Shown here: in pieces, positions 35,305-36,998 of the stretch
Layout of the letters: the number at the start of each line of letters is the position of its first letter
How positions within the stretch are numbered: the stretch's first letter is position 1
Assembly: GCA_023663225.1 (NCBI GenBank)
Contig: JAMPHU010000028.1
Span: forward strand, 1-36,998
Direction of reading: 5' to 3'
Source: Candidatus Gastranaerophilales bacterium
GTDB lineage: Bacteria > Bacillota > Clostridia > Lachnospirales > Lachnospiraceae
DNA: 36,998 nt
The notes under the pieces: generated by a model
What the model saw: only the letters and a program-made list of their open reading frames with translations
What the model was told of the DNA's origin: nothing
Database searches by the model: none
Made by a program: the position numbers and the translations under genes

Positions 35305-35322
35305 TATGTGATATTTCACATA
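35305..35322. promoter_or_regulatory. Palindrome TATGTGA-N4-TCACATA
   Basis: Perfect 7-bp arms in the middle of the divergent region, 20 bp before the marR -35. It shares TGTGATAT with the pair at 35218-35253. It looks like a CRP/FNR-type site but with a 4-bp spacer. Confidence 0.55.
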
Positions 35323-35341
35323 GATCCTATTTGCAGTAGTC

Positions 35342-35408
35342 TTGACATAAAATACAGACCATGCTATATTATCAACAGTCAATAAATTGACTGTATAAAA
35401 ATTGACTG
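35342..35408 (+). promoter_or_regulatory. marR promoter and palindromic operator
   Basis: Perfect TTGACA (35342-35347) and TATATT (35365-35370) with a 17-bp spacer. Just downstream, ACAGTCAAT-AA-ATTGACTGT (35375-35394) is a perfect 9-bp inverted repeat across the transcription start, and a further half-site ATTGACTG lies at 35401-35408. This is the arrangement expected for MarR autorepression. Confidence 0.85.
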
Positions 35409-35419
35409 ATGGTGGTGCG

Positions 35420-35878
35420 ATGACAAAAGAAGATAAGAAAAATGCTAACCTTTACTGCAAATTCCGTGATGAACAGTTTGCATTATATGATGAATACGCC
35501 AAACGAAACGGAATGCTGATGAAAACGCTGCTGGTGGTCAATATACTCTTTTATGCCAAAGAAGGGCTGACGCAGAAAGCTATATGCAGCAGGACATTTC
35601 AATCTAAGCAGACGGTCAGCCTAATCATACAGAACCTGCTGAAGGAGACATATGTGACCGTTGAAGAACGGAAAGAAAATAAGCGGGAGAAGCTGGTGGA
35701 GATGACGGATGCGGGCAGGGCTTATTATGAAAAGACAGTCCGTCATATTACATGGGCAGAGGATACGGCAATGTCCATGTTGACAGCGGAGGAACAAAAA
35801 CAGCTTATTGACCTTTCAAGAACCTTTACGGAGAATCTGACAAAGCTTGTCAATCAAGATGCGGAGGCAGAAGTTTGA
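35420..35878 (+). CDS. MarR-family transcriptional regulator
   Basis: A 152-residue winged-helix dimer that usually represses its own gene and neighbours until a ligand binds. The winged HTH spans about 45-100: VNILFYAKEGLTQKAICSRTF, QSKQTVSLIIQNLLKETYVTVEERKENKREKLVEMTDAG. The C-terminal helix (about 115-150) dimerises. The frame is open from a TTG at 35402, but the ATG at 35420 gives the normal length; its ribosome-binding site is weak (GGTGG). A perfect promoter and operator lie upstream. The next gene downstream is the DUF1848-like gene, a likely target. Confidence 0.9.
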   Translation: MTKEDKKNANLYCKFRDEQFALYDEYAKRNGMLMKTLLVVNILFYAKEGLTQKAICSRTFQSKQTVSLIIQNLLKETYVTVEERKENKREKLVEMTDAGRAYYEKTVRHITWAEDTAMSMLTAEEQKQLIDLSRTFTENLTKLVNQDAEAEV

Positions 35879-35944
35879 AAACGGATTTTCAAATTGTTTA
35901 TTGGCAGCAGTATCGCAGTAAACTGCTCTGACATGGAGGTATAA

Positions 35945-36005
35945 GATTGAAAATTAAAATTTTCAATCTCGGACTTTGTGACGCTGCGCGTCCCAAAGTT
36001 CCCAC
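35945..36005 (+). promoter_or_regulatory. Two consecutive hairpins before DUF1848 gene
   Basis: AGATTGAAAATT (35946-35957... loop AA) pairs with AATTTTCAATCT as a perfect 12-bp stem. It is followed by GGACTTTG...ACGC...GCGT...CCAAAGTTCC, a second stem. No U-tract follows directly. They look like an attenuator or operator within the marR-DUF1848 transcript. Confidence 0.6.
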
Positions 36006-36012
36006 CGATTAA
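35947..36012 (+). CDS. Possible leader peptide (21 aa)
   Basis: TTG at 35947 has GGAGG (35935-35939) exactly 7 nt upstream and opens a 21-codon frame reading MKIKIFNLGLCDAARPKVPTD to a TAA at 36010. The frame coincides with two consecutive hairpins (next entry), so it may be a leader peptide controlling the DUF1848-like gene 78 bp downstream. It could equally be a remnant or a chance frame; only conservation would tell. Confidence 0.35.
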   Translation: MKIKIFNLGLCDAARPKVPTD

Positions 36013-36090
36013 AATGCCGCTGTTTTGGAACAGGTGAAACGTCCTGCTAAAAAAACCCTGCATTTTGGGAAATGGTAACGGAGGATAAAA

Positions 36091-36998
36091 ATGATTATAA
36101 ACACCGGCGGGCGGACAGATACCGTCCAATATTACACAGAATGGCTTTTGAACCGTTTTTCGGAAGGGTATGTGCTGGCGAGAAATCCCCTGTTTCCCAA
36201 CAAGGTGACACGCTATGAACTGAATCCGGACACGGTGGACTGCGTTGTCTTCTGTTCTAAGAATTACAAGCCGATACTCCCGCGCCTGCATGAGATTACG
36301 AACCGCTTTCATACCTATTTCCATTACACCATTACCGCATATGGAAAGGATATCGAGCCGGGCGTCCCGGGCATAGACGAGAGCATGGAAACCTTGAAGG
36401 AGTTGTCTGCTCTGGTCGGGAAACAGCGCGTTTCATGGAGATATGACCCTGTTCTGCTGACAAAGGAATATACCATAGAGCGGCATTTGGAAACCTTTGA
36501 ACGCATGGCAAGGGTGCTTTCTCCTCACATTGACCGCTGCATCTTCAGCTTTGTGGAAATGTATAAAAAGCTGGAAAGCAATATGCCGGAGCTTATCCCG
36601 CTGTCCAAACAGCATAAAGATTTGCTGGCGCAGGGATTAGGGGCTGTCGCTGAAAAATATGGCGTCTTTATCCAAACCTGCGGAACAAACGGGGATTATA
36701 CCCGCTATGGTATTCATGCTTCCAGCTGCACGACGCTTGATGTCTTGGGAAAGGCAAACGGCATCACGTTCAGGGACTTAAAGCATAAGGGGATGCGGCA
36801 GGGCTGCCACTGTATCGAAAGCAGGGATATAGGGGCTTATGATACCTGCATGAACGGCTGTAAATACTGCTATGCCAACAAAACCCCGCGGAGGGCATTT
36901 GAAAATTACAAATACCATGACAAGAATTCCCCTCTGCTGCTCGGCTGTAACGCGGCACTTTATGGTAGACGGGAAACGCATTTTATTTTCGACGGTAT
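36091..36998 (+). CDS. DUF1848-like cysteine-cluster protein, 3' partial
   Basis: The frame is open from the ATG at 36091 (GGAGG 6 nt upstream) through the window end, giving at least 302 residues of a protein that I recall as about 300-310 long, so little is missing. It starts IINTGGRTDTVQYYTEWLL and continues YVLARNPLFPNKVTRYEL. Near residues 239-260 it has Cys-His-Cys and C-MNG-C-KY-C-YAN, a cluster of at least five cysteines. The CxxxCxxC spacing is that of radical SAM enzymes, but it sits at the C-terminal end, not the usual place. An Fe-S cluster is likely; the reaction is unknown. It follows marR and may be regulated by it. Confidence 0.85.
   Translation, partial: MIINTGGRTDTVQYYTEWLLNRFSEGYVLARNPLFPNKVTRYELNPDTVDCVVFCSKNYKPILPRLHEITNRFHTYFHYTITAYGKDIEPGVPGIDESMETLKELSALVGKQRVSWRYDPVLLTKEYTIERHLETFERMARVLSPHIDRCIFSFVEMYKKLESNMPELIPLSKQHKDLLAQGLGAVAEKYGVFIQTCGTNGDYTRYGIHASSCTTLDVLGKANGITFRDLKHKGMRQGCHCIESRDIGAYDTCMNGCKYCYANKTPRRAFENYKYHDKNSPLLLGCNAALYGRRETHFIFDG

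Overview
The window is a bacterial chromosomal replication-origin region from a low-to-moderate GC Firmicute, most likely a Lachnospiraceae-type Clostridium. Evidence for this is the conserved block rpmH-rnpA-yidD-yidC-jag-mnmE-mnmG-rsmG facing away from dnaA-dnaN-yaaA-recF-gyrB-gyrA, the parAB pair with parS sites, and accessory families (DUF3881-like, DUF4446-like, DUF6483-like) that I associate with Lachnospiraceae. Family names are from memory of protein motifs; no searches were run.

Layout. Positions 1-4881 (minus strand): the end of a tRNA-Arg(CCU), a DUF3881-like protein, serS, a DUF4446-like membrane protein, parB and parA. Positions 4882-9543: an accessory stretch with parS sites, a stand-alone FakA-type domain protein, two GNAT acetyltransferases, a DUF6483-like protein, a lipoprotein, a hypothetical protein and a fragment resembling a DegS-type histidine kinase that lacks its catalytic parts. 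This stretch is full of related short repeats. Positions 9544-17120 (minus): rsmG, mnmG, a 419-bp repeat-filled gap, mnmE, jag, yidC, yidD, rnpA and rpmH. Positions 17121-17739: oriC with at least three perfect DnaA boxes, a dnaA promoter, a 60-nt hairpin and four tandem 16-18 bp repeats directly before dnaA. Positions 17740-28438 (plus): dnaA, dnaN, yaaA, recF, gyrB, gyrA, ybaK and a CPA2 antiporter.

Positions 28420-34716 look like an accessory or defence island: a conserved nuclease-like protein, a large C5 cytosine methyltransferase, a convergent MvaI/BcnI-type endonuclease, a regulator with two HTH domains, an MmcQ/YjbR-EVE fusion and a NUDIX hydrolase. Positions 34717-36998 hold a small unknown gene, a MarR regulator with a clear promoter and palindromic operator, a possible leader peptide overlapping hairpins, and a DUF1848-like Fe-S protein cut by the window end.

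The most interesting points are: (1) a family of structured intergenic repeats with GATTGCGAAAC terminal inverted repeats, in full, internally deleted and truncated copies, whose internal hairpins keep structure while changing sequence; (2) two unrelated genes (5670-6194 and 8282-8635) sharing both upstream and downstream flanks, as if swapped as cassettes; (3) parS sites with apparent second roles, one inside a 36-bp palindrome between convergent genes and one over a start codon; (4) the restriction-modification system with a roughly 270-residue methyltransferase insertion, a double-HTH regulator and a neighbouring EVE-domain protein; and (5) the dnaA leader architecture.
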